This document shows, piece after piece, positions 5,746-13,872 of a DNA stretch of 16,630 bases. Origin of the DNA: Chitinophagaceae bacterium. GTDB taxonomy: Bacteria; Bacteroidota; Bacteroidia; Chitinophagales; Chitinophagaceae. Position 1 is the first letter of the stretch; each line of letters opens with the position of its first letter. Made by a program: the position numbers and the translations under genes. The stretch spans positions 1 to 16,630 of the forward strand of contig JACFNM010000050.1 of assembly GCA_019454915.1 (NCBI GenBank), written 5' to 3'. The notes below the pieces were generated by a model. The model saw nothing but the letters and a program-made list of their open reading frames with translations, ran no database searches and was not told the origin of the DNA.

Positions 5746-6722
5746 TTATATGGTAAAACCAATTGAAATATTGCCAACCTCTATAGCATTTCCTCCTTTG
5801 ACTGGTGCAGTCCTCATTTTTTGTTTTAATGAAAAGGTGACTTTTGGCCGTTCATAGATGAGGCCGACTTCCGTAAATACACTGATTCGTTCAATCTGAT
5901 CTTTGTTTAAAATGTATCCTTTATGCGTTTTTTTTGAGTTGGTGATAATGCCACCCTGTAATAACGCATTATAGTATATTGCTCTTACTGTTGGTTTTAA
6001 AGTAACGTATAATTGAGACTTATTTTTTTTCTCCGAAAGATGGATTCTGCTTTCAAAAATATTGTTTACCCTTCCTAACTTTAAAATAAACCCGGCGCCC
6101 ATGGCATTATAGAAGGTGCCAGCATAAGTTTCAATTGTTCCGCTCAGCAGAAATTTGTTTAACACATACAGCATTTCTTTTTCCATTTTAATATTATAGT
6201 TTAATACCACATCATTCGGCACCTGGTTTTTCCATCCTTCCGGTATGGTAAAATTAAATACCCGGTGTACCCAGGTTTGTGTTTGCTCTGCCAGGCTCAG
6301 GGGCCCGATAACGCCTATATTCATTTCTGTCGTTACGCTCACTTTCTTTTGATAATCATAAGACTCAAGAGAGTGGATTGCAAATAATGCGCCTGCGTAC
6401 GGACGATCATTATGTTGAACATCCGGTATGTCGATCCGGGAGGGCGTGAACATGTATTGGGCGAGCCCCCAGCTATATACGTTATGATCTTCCGCCATTT
6501 TTAATAATAAAGACGAAGGGAAATTATTTTTTCCTTGGTGAAAAAATAGTCCATCCTTAAACCGTTAGTATAGTACCGGTCTGTTCCGTCTCCTTTAAAT
6601 ATGAACAAATCGTTTTCGGCAGATAGGTTAAAGTATGGTGTACGCCCTGTTTGTGCATGTAAGGATGCAGGGATCAGGAAAAGAAGAACGATGATGGCTT
6701 TATGTTGTTTATAAGCGATCAT
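5746..6722 (-). pseudogene. LpxR-like lipid A deacylase (DUF2219), split by a one-base slip at an A6 run
   Basis: The 5' piece (6501-6722) has a signal peptide and the first barrel motifs, SAENDLFIFKGDGTDRYYTNG, which carry the Asn-Asp and Thr positions linked to LpxR catalysis. It ends at a premature stop. The 3' piece (5746-6498) resumes with NVYSWGLAQYMFTPSRID and NDRPYAGALFAIHSLESYDY, then WVHRVFNFTIPEGW. Adding one A to the run at 6527-6532 joins them as KEKNNFPSSLLLKMAEDHN, giving 325 residues, a normal size for this 12-strand outer-membrane barrel. LpxR removes the 3' acyloxyacyl group of lipid A. Neither piece alone holds all active-site regions. The ATG overlaps the pump stop (ATGA), so it is translationally coupled. 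Real mutation, slippage-controlled expression and sequencing error are all possible. Confidence 0.85.
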
Positions 6723-9700
6723 GGTGCGATGGATATTTCCCTGCCCGGAATATTGCCTGGTTTTTCTTTTTTTAGTCTTTTATGCTGTAGCCGTAATTTG
6801 AGACTATCTACGGTATAGTAAACAACCGGAACCAGGTAAACGGTTAGTACCAATGATGATAATAATCCTCCGATAATAACCCAGGCCAGCCCATTTTTCC
6901 ACTCACTGGCGCTTCCCTTTGCCATAGCTATGGGTAACATCCCGATAGCCATCGCAAACGTAGTCATCAATATGGGACGCATCCTTGTTTTTCCGGCCTC
7001 AATCAATGCATCTCTGAAATGCATTCCACGTTCTTTGAGCTGATTGGCAAAGTCAACAATGAGAATGGCATTTTTTGTTACTAATCCCATCAGCATGATT
7101 AAGCCAAGCAGAGAAAATAAACTTAACTGGTTCATGGATAAGTTCAACGCCAGAAAAGCTCCAATAATGGCTACGGGTATCGAGAACAATACGACAAAGG
7201 GATATACAAAGCTATCATACAAAGCCACCATGATCAGATAAATGAGAATGAAAGAAATCAGCAATACGGAACCTAATGCCCCGAAACTATCATTCTGACG
7301 TTTAATATCTCCTCCCCACGACATGTCAATTCCGGCAGGAAGGGGATGAGTTTTCAGATATGCTAACACATCGTCTGCTACCGTTCCCGAAGGCCTTCCT
7401 AAAGCATTTGCCGTTAGCGTAACTGCCGGTTGGCGGTCCTTTCTTTCTAATAAAGAAGGGGAATTTCGCTGAACAACATCTGCAAACTGACCTACCTGTA
7501 TGGGCATCCCCTGTGCATTGATGATGTTCAGCTCCTGTATATTCCCCCGGTTTTTCCGATTCATGTTATCTAACCAGATCCGTACCGGATATTCTGTGCC
7601 TTTTTCAGTAAGTGTAGCATCACTATTACCTGAAAAGGCAGTCCGTAAATTCAGTCCGGCATAACCGGTGGTGATACCCAAACGTTGCATTTTATCTTTG
7701 TCAGGAATGATTTGAAACTCAGGACTTCCCTCTTCTACGGATAACCGGACATTGTCGGCTCCGGGAATATTTTCTAAAGCCTCTTTCATTGCATTACCTG
7801 CTTCCATTACCGTAACAACATCATTTCCGCTCAATGTAATCTCTATCGGTGCAGAGCGTGGAACAAGCCCTAAAGCAGCTATTGAAAAGTGAATACCAGG
7901 GTATTGGTTTTGTAACGCATTTCGCAACCTGATCATGTAGGCTTCCGTGCTTTCATTTCCTCTTTCTTTGGTATCTTTCAGCTGGATAGTATATTCCGTT
8001 TTATTGGCAGCTCCCACGCCAAGACTCCCGATACCGGTACTCGGTCCGCCAACATTACTGAACAGTGTGGCAACTTCGGGTTGGGCAGAAATAAAGTCTT
8101 CAATCTTCCGGGACGTAATATTGTTTTCCTGTAAAGCGGTCGTTTTATCAAACTCGAGATATACGCTAAATTTTCCCTGGTCGCCGGTGGCAATTAATTC
8201 TTTACCGATGATGCCCTGCTTCATCATCACGGCCGTTAGGACGAAAAGTAACAGAATGGCGCCGACAGTAATCAGTTTGTGACTTAATACCCAGGATAAC
8301 TGCCTGCCATACCAGGAAATAAAACGCTGTAACTGCTCTTCAAACCAGAGCAAAAAGCGATTGAACAGGTTGGTGGGTTTCATATCCTCCGCCTTGCCTA
8401 TCCTGGACGCCAACCATGGAGTAAGCGTGAATCCAACCAACAGACTGGTTAATGTTGACGTAATCACTACCACGGAGAATTGTTTAAGCATATCTGCTAC
8501 AAACACCTGCAGGAACAGTATGGGCAAGAATACGACCACATCAACCAGTGTGATGGATACGGCTGCAAATCCTATCTCCATACGTCCGTCAAGAGCCGCT
8601 TCCCGCTTACCCTTTTTCATGTCTAAATGTCGTTGGATATTCTCCAGTACCACGGTCGCATCATCCACCAGAATACCTATGATGAGCGACATGGCGAGTA
8701 AGGTCATCAGGTTGAGCGTATAACCCAGCATCCACATAACGGCAAAGGCAGTAATCAGAGAAGTGGGTATGGCAATCAAAACAATAAATGAATTCCTTAA
8801 ACTGCGTAAAAACAGGAGCATGACTATGGAGACCAGTATAACCGCAAGTGTTAAATCAAAAACCACTGAATTAACAGCTGCAATCGTGTTGTTGGTACTG
8901 TCGTCTGCGATAGCAAAATGAACGTTTTCGGACTGGTGCTCTTTTTCAATAGATTGTAATCTGGCGCGAACAGCTTTAGATACTTCTACTGCATTTGCGT
9001 CTCCCTGTTTTTTCAGAAGCATTCCGATACCGTTTGTGCCGTTATACCTGTTTACAGAAGAAATTTCCTTTATTCCGTCTGTTACGGTAGCTACATCCTT
9101 CACATATACCGGACTGCCGGGAACAGGCATGGACAGTTGTACATTCTTGATTTGTTCTATGTTGTCAAATTTTCCCGTAAGCCTTACCGAGTTACTTACA
9201 GCGTTTGTCTGCACCTTTCCGGCCGGGATATCCATGCCACTGCGGTTGATGGCTTCCGACACCTGCATTAAGGACACTTTGTACAACTTTAATTTCTTCT
9301 GATCAACTTTAACCTGTATTTCCCGTTCTTCACCTCCCAATAAAGTAATCTCAGCCACGCCTTTAATTTGCTGCAACCGGGGCAGATACTCATCCTTCAT
9401 TTTCTGGTAGAAATCAATTGCAGGCATATTACTCGTCGCACTTATCTGCATTACCGGAAGGTCATTGGGGGAAACCTTACTCATTTCAGGACTTAATATA
9501 TCCGATGGTAAGTCTTTTCGGATATTGTCAATGTACCGTTGTGCATCCTGCATGGTCTTATCCAGGTCGGTGCCATACTTCATGTTAGCAATAATCACTG
9601 ACGCGTTGGGTAGTGATTTAGTATTCATGTAATCTACACCTTCCAGATTGGAGAGTGCATCTTCAATTTTACGGGAAACTGCACTTTCCACTTCTTCAGG

Positions 9701-9865
9701 TTCGGCGCCGGGATAAATTGTTTTTATAACAACTACGGGCTGATTAAAATCAGGCATCAGTTCATAACTGAGATTGTTGAAACCAATAACACCTAACAGC
9801 GTAAATAACCCAAATAATACAATAATTAAGGAAGGCCGTTTTATGGATATCTGTGTAATATTCAT
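6719..9865 (-). CDS. RND efflux pump, inner-membrane permease (AcrB/HAE1 type)
   Basis: 1048 residues, full length for the family. TM1 (about 12-30) follows the usual ISIKRPSLIIV start. The proton-relay aspartates lie in TM4 as GILVDDATVVLEN (D401, D402, matching AcrB D407/D408), and the partner lysine in LVTKNAILIVDF (K931, matching AcrB K940). Two large periplasmic loops give the porter and docking domains. It uses proton flow to export substrates, probably hydrophobic or amphiphilic toxicants, through the adaptor and TolC-type channel encoded just upstream. It has the DD pair of HAE1-type drug pumps. It starts 3 bp after the adaptor stop and overlaps the LpxR-like ATG by 4 bp. Substrate is not predictable. 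Confidence 0.96.
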   Translation of the reverse strand: MNITQISIKRPSLIIVLFGLFTLLGVIGFNNLSYELMPDFNQPVVVIKTIYPGAEPEEVESAVSRKIEDALSNLEGVDYMNTKSLPNASVIIANMKYGTDLDKTMQDAQRYIDNIRKDLPSDILSPEMSKVSPNDLPVMQISATSNMPAIDFYQKMKDEYLPRLQQIKGVAEITLLGGEEREIQVKVDQKKLKLYKVSLMQVSEAINRSGMDIPAGKVQTNAVSNSVRLTGKFDNIEQIKNVQLSMPVPGSPVYVKDVATVTDGIKEISSVNRYNGTNGIGMLLKKQGDANAVEVSKAVRARLQSIEKEHQSENVHFAIADDSTNNTIAAVNSVVFDLTLAVILVSIVMLLFLRSLRNSFIVLIAIPTSLITAFAVMWMLGYTLNLMTLLAMSLIIGILVDDATVVLENIQRHLDMKKGKREAALDGRMEIGFAAVSITLVDVVVFLPILFLQVFVADMLKQFSVVVITSTLTSLLVGFTLTPWLASRIGKAEDMKPTNLFNRFLLWFEEQLQRFISWYGRQLSWVLSHKLITVGAILLLFVLTAVMMKQGIIGKELIATGDQGKFSVYLEFDKTTALQENNITSRKIEDFISAQPEVATLFSNVGGPSTGIGSLGVGAANKTEYTIQLKDTKERGNESTEAYMIRLRNALQNQYPGIHFSIAALGLVPRSAPIEITLSGNDVVTVMEAGNAMKEALENIPGADNVRLSVEEGSPEFQIIPDKDKMQRLGITTGYAGLNLRTAFSGNSDATLTEKGTEYPVRIWLDNMNRKNRGNIQELNIINAQGMPIQVGQFADVVQRNSPSLLERKDRQPAVTLTANALGRPSGTVADDVLAYLKTHPLPAGIDMSWGGDIKRQNDSFGALGSVLLISFILIYLIMVALYDSFVYPFVVLFSIPVAIIGAFLALNLSMNQLSLFSLLGLIMLMGLVTKNAILIVDFANQLKERGMHFRDALIEAGKTRMRPILMTTFAMAIGMLPIAMAKGSASEWKNGLAWVIIGGLLSSLVLTVYLVPVVYYTVDSLKLRLQHKRLKKEKPGNIPGREISIAP

Positions 9866-9868
9866 CTT

Positions 9869-10921
9869 TTAATTTTTTATGGCTATAGGTGCGCCGTCAT
9901 AAATGTTTATGAACCCGCTGGTAATGATGATATCTTCCGGATTCAGCCCATCACCAACCACGGTACTGTTTTCAAACTGTTGGGTAATTGAGATTTTTTG
10001 TAGAACAGCTCTGTTGTTTTTGACGATATATACTTTAGGCTCAATATCGGATCCAATAACAGCTGATGACGGTATGATTAAGGCTTCGCCGGGCTCCTTT
10101 CCTGAAATCAACACTCTCCCAAACATGCCCGATTTAATTTTTTCGTCAGGAGTATTTGCAACAGAGAATTGTACGGGGAAACTGTTGCCCATATTTGCTT
10201 TGCTGCCTATCAGTATGGTCTTCCCATGTAGATTAAGATTGCTGAAGGCGTCAGCAGTTACCGGATATTCCTGATTAAGTCTGAAGAGGGGTAAATCTGT
10301 TTCAGGCACATTCACGGTAAACCGTAAAGCTGAGTTGTCTGTAATCTGAAGCAAGGGTATGCCCGGCGCGGCGTGAGCTCCGGATTCTGTGAATTTCATG
10401 GTGACAATCCCTGAAAAAGGGGCAGTAATGTTGGTTCTGGCAATTTGCTCCTGTAGTGTGTGGTACTGTACTTTAGCCGACTTCAATCCTAATTCGGCTT
10501 TCTCTAATTGCACTCCTTGTATGGCATCCGCTTCTGCTAATACTGAGTACCGTTTTACATCTGCTTCCAGTCCTTCTATTTGAACGGAGATGCTTTGCAG
10601 TTGTAATTGCAACAGGGCATCGTCTATTTTAACTAGCGGTTGGCCCTTTTTTACATAACTGCCGATGTCAACGAGGAATGACTTTATTTTTCCCTGTGTT
10701 TCGGCGCTGATTTTGACTTCTTTTTCCGGTTCAAAAGTGCCGGTGAAGTATCGTTCCGCCTTAATGGGTTGCAGTTTTAGTGTGTCTGCCTGTACCTGAA
10801 CGGGCATCTCTTTGTCAAAATGAAAGACTTTGCTTTCGGCGGTTTTTTTGTTGTTATAAAGCTTGAATGTAACGAGCCCAAAGAGAACTAAAGTAATCAG
10901 GATGTAGGTAATCTTTTTCAT
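9869..10921 (-). CDS. RND periplasmic adaptor (membrane fusion protein)
   Basis: 350 residues. One N-terminal membrane anchor (about 4-21, ITYILITLVLFGLVTFKLY) and no lipobox Cys. Two lipoyl half-motifs flank a coiled-coil hairpin: VKISAETQGKIKSFLVDIGS (69-88) and ITAPFSGIVTMKFTESGA (165-182), with helices about 103-163 between them. Beta-barrel and membrane-proximal domains follow to the C-terminus. It bridges the RND pump and the outer-membrane channel. The 3-bp gap to the pump gene indicates strict co-expression. Confidence 0.95.
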   Translation of the reverse strand: MKKITYILITLVLFGLVTFKLYNNKKTAESKVFHFDKEMPVQVQADTLKLQPIKAERYFTGTFEPEKEVKISAETQGKIKSFLVDIGSYVKKGQPLVKIDDALLQLQLQSISVQIEGLEADVKRYSVLAEADAIQGVQLEKAELGLKSAKVQYHTLQEQIARTNITAPFSGIVTMKFTESGAHAAPGIPLLQITDNSALRFTVNVPETDLPLFRLNQEYPVTADAFSNLNLHGKTILIGSKANMGNSFPVQFSVANTPDEKIKSGMFGRVLISGKEPGEALIIPSSAVIGSDIEPKVYIVKNNRAVLQKISITQQFENSTVVGDGLNPEDIIITSGFINIYDGAPIAIKN

Positions 10922-10960
10922 TATTTATAATTATGGTTATGCTGATTCTGATAGTATATA

Positions 10961-12283
10961 TTAGTTTGAAAGGTTTCCGGTGAGCTTCTTTAATTCCAAA
11001 TCTGCTTTCAGGTACGATATTATAGCTGTCAGATAATTTTGTTGTGCTTCGCGGAGCGAAGCGTCTGCCATAAGCACGTCATTAAGGGTGGCGATGCCTT
11101 CTTTCTGCCGCATGATTGTTTGATCATAAATGGACTGTGCCTGCTTAATTTGCCTGGCGGAAGATTTTACAGATTGCTGTGCCACTCTTTTCTGATTGGC
11201 AGCATTTTCTGTTTCCATGCTATTCTGTTCGACGATCAATTGCTGCTGCAGTTCATTATTTTTTAATTCGATTTCTTTTTGATTTCGCTTTCTTCTTAAC
11301 ACATTACCGTCAAAAAGAGGGTATGTAATTTGGATGCCTGCGAAACTCATGGGGTGAAATTTTAAAAAACCATTGGGACTTTTATCATATCCAAAGCCGT
11401 TGGTTCCATAAGTACCAAATAAAGCAACCGAGGGATATGACGACTTTTTAAGTGTACTTAAATCACTTTTAAGCAGCCTGTTTTGTGCTTTAATAACTTG
11501 CAGATGAATGATGGGTTTTGGGATATAATCATCGATTATTGTGTCTTCTATATCCGGATTAATCTCTATCCGGCTTGAAGTGGAGATACCCATGGCAAAT
11601 TGTAGAGCCAGCAGTACCTGGTCTTTTTTGCTTTTGAGCAATTCGATTTGTGTCGTCAACTGGTCTGCCTGTAGGGCTACCTTATTGACGTCTGTACCTG
11701 TAGCCAATAATTGCTGCTGGAGGAGTTGCATATTTTTCAACAAGCGGTTCGTATTGGAGAGATTACTATCGGCAAATTGTATTTGGTGGGTTAGAATCTG
11801 GGCATTATAATACAGGTTGCTGATATCGAAATATACCTGTTCTTCGTTTTTTTTCATTTGGAGATTACTCAGGCTGGTGGCAATATCTGTAGCTTGTACG
11901 GCTCCATGAACCTGTGGATTGTACAGAGGAGCGGACAGTTGAATGTTAGCATTGATATTGTGAGGTACGCCGAACTGTACTTCTTTAAATTTTCCGTCCT
12001 GTCCGCCGAAGACAGACATGGGCATGAGCTGATAAGGTAGTTCCGGAAAGTATCGGTAATCAGCATTCACATTCAGTTTCGGCATGAGTTGATTTTTAAC
12101 CTCCCGGCGTTTCTGATTGCTTATTTCTATATTATTTCGCTGAATATGCAAGCCTTTATTATAGACCAGGGCCGTGTCTATACATTGTTGTAACGACCAT
12201 ACCTGTGCCGGAGCAGATGGCAGGTTTATCCAAAGGATAAAGCTGCCGAGAAGAATAAAAAGTTTGTAAGTGTTTACTAACAT
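10961..12283 (-). CDS. TolC-family outer-membrane efflux channel
   Basis: 440 residues. Signal peptide 1-26 (ends PSAPAQ), then VWSLQQCIDTALVYNKGLHI, the standard OEP entry. Two long heptad-rich repeats follow, at about 40-230 and 250-435, with barrel strands NVNADYRYF and SVALFGTYGTNGF. It provides the outer-membrane exit duct. The first codons are covered by a near copy of the TetR palindrome, an odd place for an operator. There is no other ATG near the signal peptide, so the start is kept. Confidence 0.94.
   Translation of the reverse strand: MLVNTYKLFILLGSFILWINLPSAPAQVWSLQQCIDTALVYNKGLHIQRNNIEISNQKRREVKNQLMPKLNVNADYRYFPELPYQLMPMSVFGGQDGKFKEVQFGVPHNINANIQLSAPLYNPQVHGAVQATDIATSLSNLQMKKNEEQVYFDISNLYYNAQILTHQIQFADSNLSNTNRLLKNMQLLQQQLLATGTDVNKVALQADQLTTQIELLKSKKDQVLLALQFAMGISTSSRIEINPDIEDTIIDDYIPKPIIHLQVIKAQNRLLKSDLSTLKKSSYPSVALFGTYGTNGFGYDKSPNGFLKFHPMSFAGIQITYPLFDGNVLRRKRNQKEIELKNNELQQQLIVEQNSMETENAANQKRVAQQSVKSSARQIKQAQSIYDQTIMRQKEGIATLNDVLMADASLREAQQNYLTAIISYLKADLELKKLTGNLSN
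12262..12281. promoter_or_regulatory. Second TetR-type operator over the tolC start
   Basis: GTTTGTAAGTGTTTACTAAC matches the perfect palindrome at 13337-13356 in 18 of 20 positions. It covers codons 1-7 of tolC. Bound repressor here could block an internal promoter or act as a roadblock. No good TAnnTTTG box was seen just upstream, so any internal promoter is unproven. Confidence 0.65.
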
Positions 12284-12302
12284 AATAGAATAAAAAAAAG
12301 TG

Positions 12303-12704
12303 TTATAATATCATACTGATGGAAAAACGTTTTCTGAAGGAGCGGGCCATAAGCCATAACAGAGCAGTAAGCACAATTCTGAAAGACATGATGTTTAAAG
12401 TTTTATTTTCATAAGGGCTTCCAGTCCACACCCAGATAAGCAGTGCTATGGAAGTCAGCACCAGCAGATACATTGTGGACAGCAAAAGTGGTGAAGTCCA
12501 GGTTCTCATTTTCAGGAAACCATAAGAAGCAACAACATAAAAGAACCCGCTCAGGAAATTGACCCAAACAACAAATAAGACATAAGCGCCTTGTTTCTCT
12601 CTCATATCAAAGAGGTCCAGAATAACAGACCCGCCTGCAAAAATGGTAAGAAGCCCAAACAGCGCGGATACGATAGCTCCTATTCGGGTAATTATCTTTT
12701 TCAT
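12303..12704 (-). CDS. Small four-helix membrane protein, unknown function
   Basis: 133 residues with four predicted membrane helices at about 5-27, 41-65, 73-95 and 105-121, positively charged ends (MKKIITR, RSFRKRFS) and no enzymatic motif. I do not recognise a named family. It lies 19 bp after the TetR gene and 19 bp before tolC, so it is embedded in the operon. It could be a pump accessory or membrane-stress factor, which is inference from position only. Confidence 0.85.
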   Translation of the reverse strand: MKKIITRIGAIVSALFGLLTIFAGGSVILDLFDMREKQGAYVLFVVWVNFLSGFFYVVASYGFLKMRTWTSPLLLSTMYLLVLTSIALLIWVWTGSPYENKTLNIMSFRIVLTALLWLMARSFRKRFSISMIL

Positions 12705-12723
12705 AGATGTTTACTTAGTCGTT

Positions 12724-13332
12724 TTATACTGCTTGTTTTACAGATTTTTCAACCATCATCAGCACTCCCTTAAGCACCTTCATGCCATCTTTTACCAAAT
12801 CGGTTTTATGTCCCATTACCTTCCATTTCATTACCGCCAAACGCATACTGCCCATTATAATAGTTGCCAGCGTAGAAGGTCCTGCAAAATCCCGAAAACT
12901 GCCATCCTGTTGACCTTGTTTAATAATACGCTCTAATTGCTGCTGCATCATCTCCATCATATCGGCCACTTTTTGCATCAGTTCTTTATTGAATTGAAAA
13001 ATGCCTTCGGCAAATATGATTTGAACGATGGCTGGTTTTTGAACAAATGTTTTCAGTTGGGAAAGGAAGATGTCTCTTATTAACTCAGAGGGCGATCTTT
13101 CTTCTTTTGACGCGATTGCCACAACTCTATCTTTCATTTCACCGGTAAAATGGTTCATCAATCCAAGCAGGATGGCATGTTTACTCTCAAAATGCCGATA
13201 GAGTGCCGCTTCCGACAAACCAATATCCTGTGCCAGGTTCTTGGTCGTTAGTTCCTGGATACCCCGGCGGTCAATAATTTCCATAGCGGCTTCCATAATC
13301 TCTATCTGTCTGTCTGAAAATTCCTGTTTCAT
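12724..13332 (-). CDS. TetR/AcrR-family transcriptional repressor
   Basis: 202 residues. The N-terminal HTH is clear: RQIEIMEAAMEIIDRRGIQE, TTKNLAQDIGLSEAALYRHF (recognition helix about 38-47). The all-helical C-terminal ligand domain is Met-rich (MMEMMQQQLERIIKQG). It is expected to repress its own operon and release DNA when an efflux substrate binds. ATG 13332 is chosen: the frame is open to 13566, but those codons lie across the promoter and operator and are not TetR-like. First gene of the seven-gene operon. Confidence 0.95.
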   Translation of the reverse strand: MKQEFSDRQIEIMEAAMEIIDRRGIQELTTKNLAQDIGLSEAALYRHFESKHAILLGLMNHFTGEMKDRVVAIASKEERSPSELIRDIFLSQLKTFVQKPAIVQIIFAEGIFQFNKELMQKVADMMEMMQQQLERIIKQGQQDGSFRDFAGPSTLATIIMGSMRLAVMKWKVMGHKTDLVKDGMKVLKGVLMMVEKSVKQAV

Positions 13333-13336
13333 ATAT

Positions 13337-13356
13337 GTTAGTAAGTATTTACTAAC
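13337..13356. promoter_or_regulatory. TetR operator (perfect 20-nt palindrome)
   Basis: GTTAGTAA, GTAT, TTACTAAC: two perfect 8-nt arms around a 4-nt centre, 4 bp upstream of the TetR ATG and 1 bp downstream of the TACTTTTG box, so it covers the expected transcription start. This is a standard layout for TetR autorepression. Confidence 0.85.
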
Positions 13357-13357
13357 A

Positions 13358-13388
13358 CAAAAGTAATTAAATAATTGAAACTTCCAAA
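13358..13388 (-). promoter_or_regulatory. Promoter of the tetR-efflux operon
   Basis: Minus-strand TTTG (13385-13388), 19 nt, TACTTTTG (13358-13365): an exact match to the Bacteroidota consensus, immediately ahead of the palindrome. The leader would be only about 20-25 nt. Confidence 0.85.
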
Positions 13389-13486
13389 TGTTTTTTAAAA
13401 ATCCTGGGTCCGGGATAAGTTTTGTCCTTTGGGATGGAAAGATTTTGTTTAATGTAAAAGTTATCGGGCTACGCGCGTCTTGAACT

Positions 13487-13717
13487 TTATATACAGTCGG
13501 CGCAGGGAAGCGTACCTTCATAGGTACCGAACCAGTCCAAAGCATTTTGCGCATTATGGCCGTCATTTAGCTGGGGGTTGGTCGTGCCATCGGCGCTGCC
13601 TGGTGCGATACTCTTTGAAGTATCTTCATTGATTTTGGTCGTTCCATCTTCCTGGTTGTTAGCCGTATTACAGGCGAATAATGATGCAAGCAGCATGAGC
13701 CCGATTAACCTTTTCAT
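13487..13717 (-). pseudogene. NlpE-like lipoprotein, truncated after the CADC motif
   Basis: 76 residues. Lipoprotein signal MKRLIGLMLLASLFAC (Cys16), a low-complexity linker (17-59), then the start of the NlpE N-terminal domain, DWFGTYEGTLPCADC (61-75), which normally continues for about 70 more residues. The frame stops one codon after the CxxC, and no continuation is seen in any frame of 13389-13486. NlpE-type proteins sense surface or copper stress. The abrupt loss, beside the efflux operon promoter, marks a probable recombination junction. The product may be non-functional. Confidence 0.8.
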
Positions 13718-13872
13718 TTGTTGTTGTTTTTATATGAATAAATCACATGGGGACGTATTGGGTGACCACCGTTAAGATTGCCTTGGACTATTAGGATTTT
13801 AGGCTTTGTGAAAGCGGCACTCCTCATACTGCATATTGACCCGATTCATGGCGTCAAATGTAAACAAAATAT

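Noticed and set aside
7044..9302. Several plus-strand frames of 60-120 codons opposite the RND pump, and similar ones opposite the adaptor, tolC and mgtA
   Set aside because: Shadows of long, motif-confirmed minus-strand genes.
13333..13566. N-terminal extension of the TetR gene by 78 codons
   Set aside because: The extension would translate the promoter and operator and does not resemble a TetR N-terminus; ATG 13332 fits the family.
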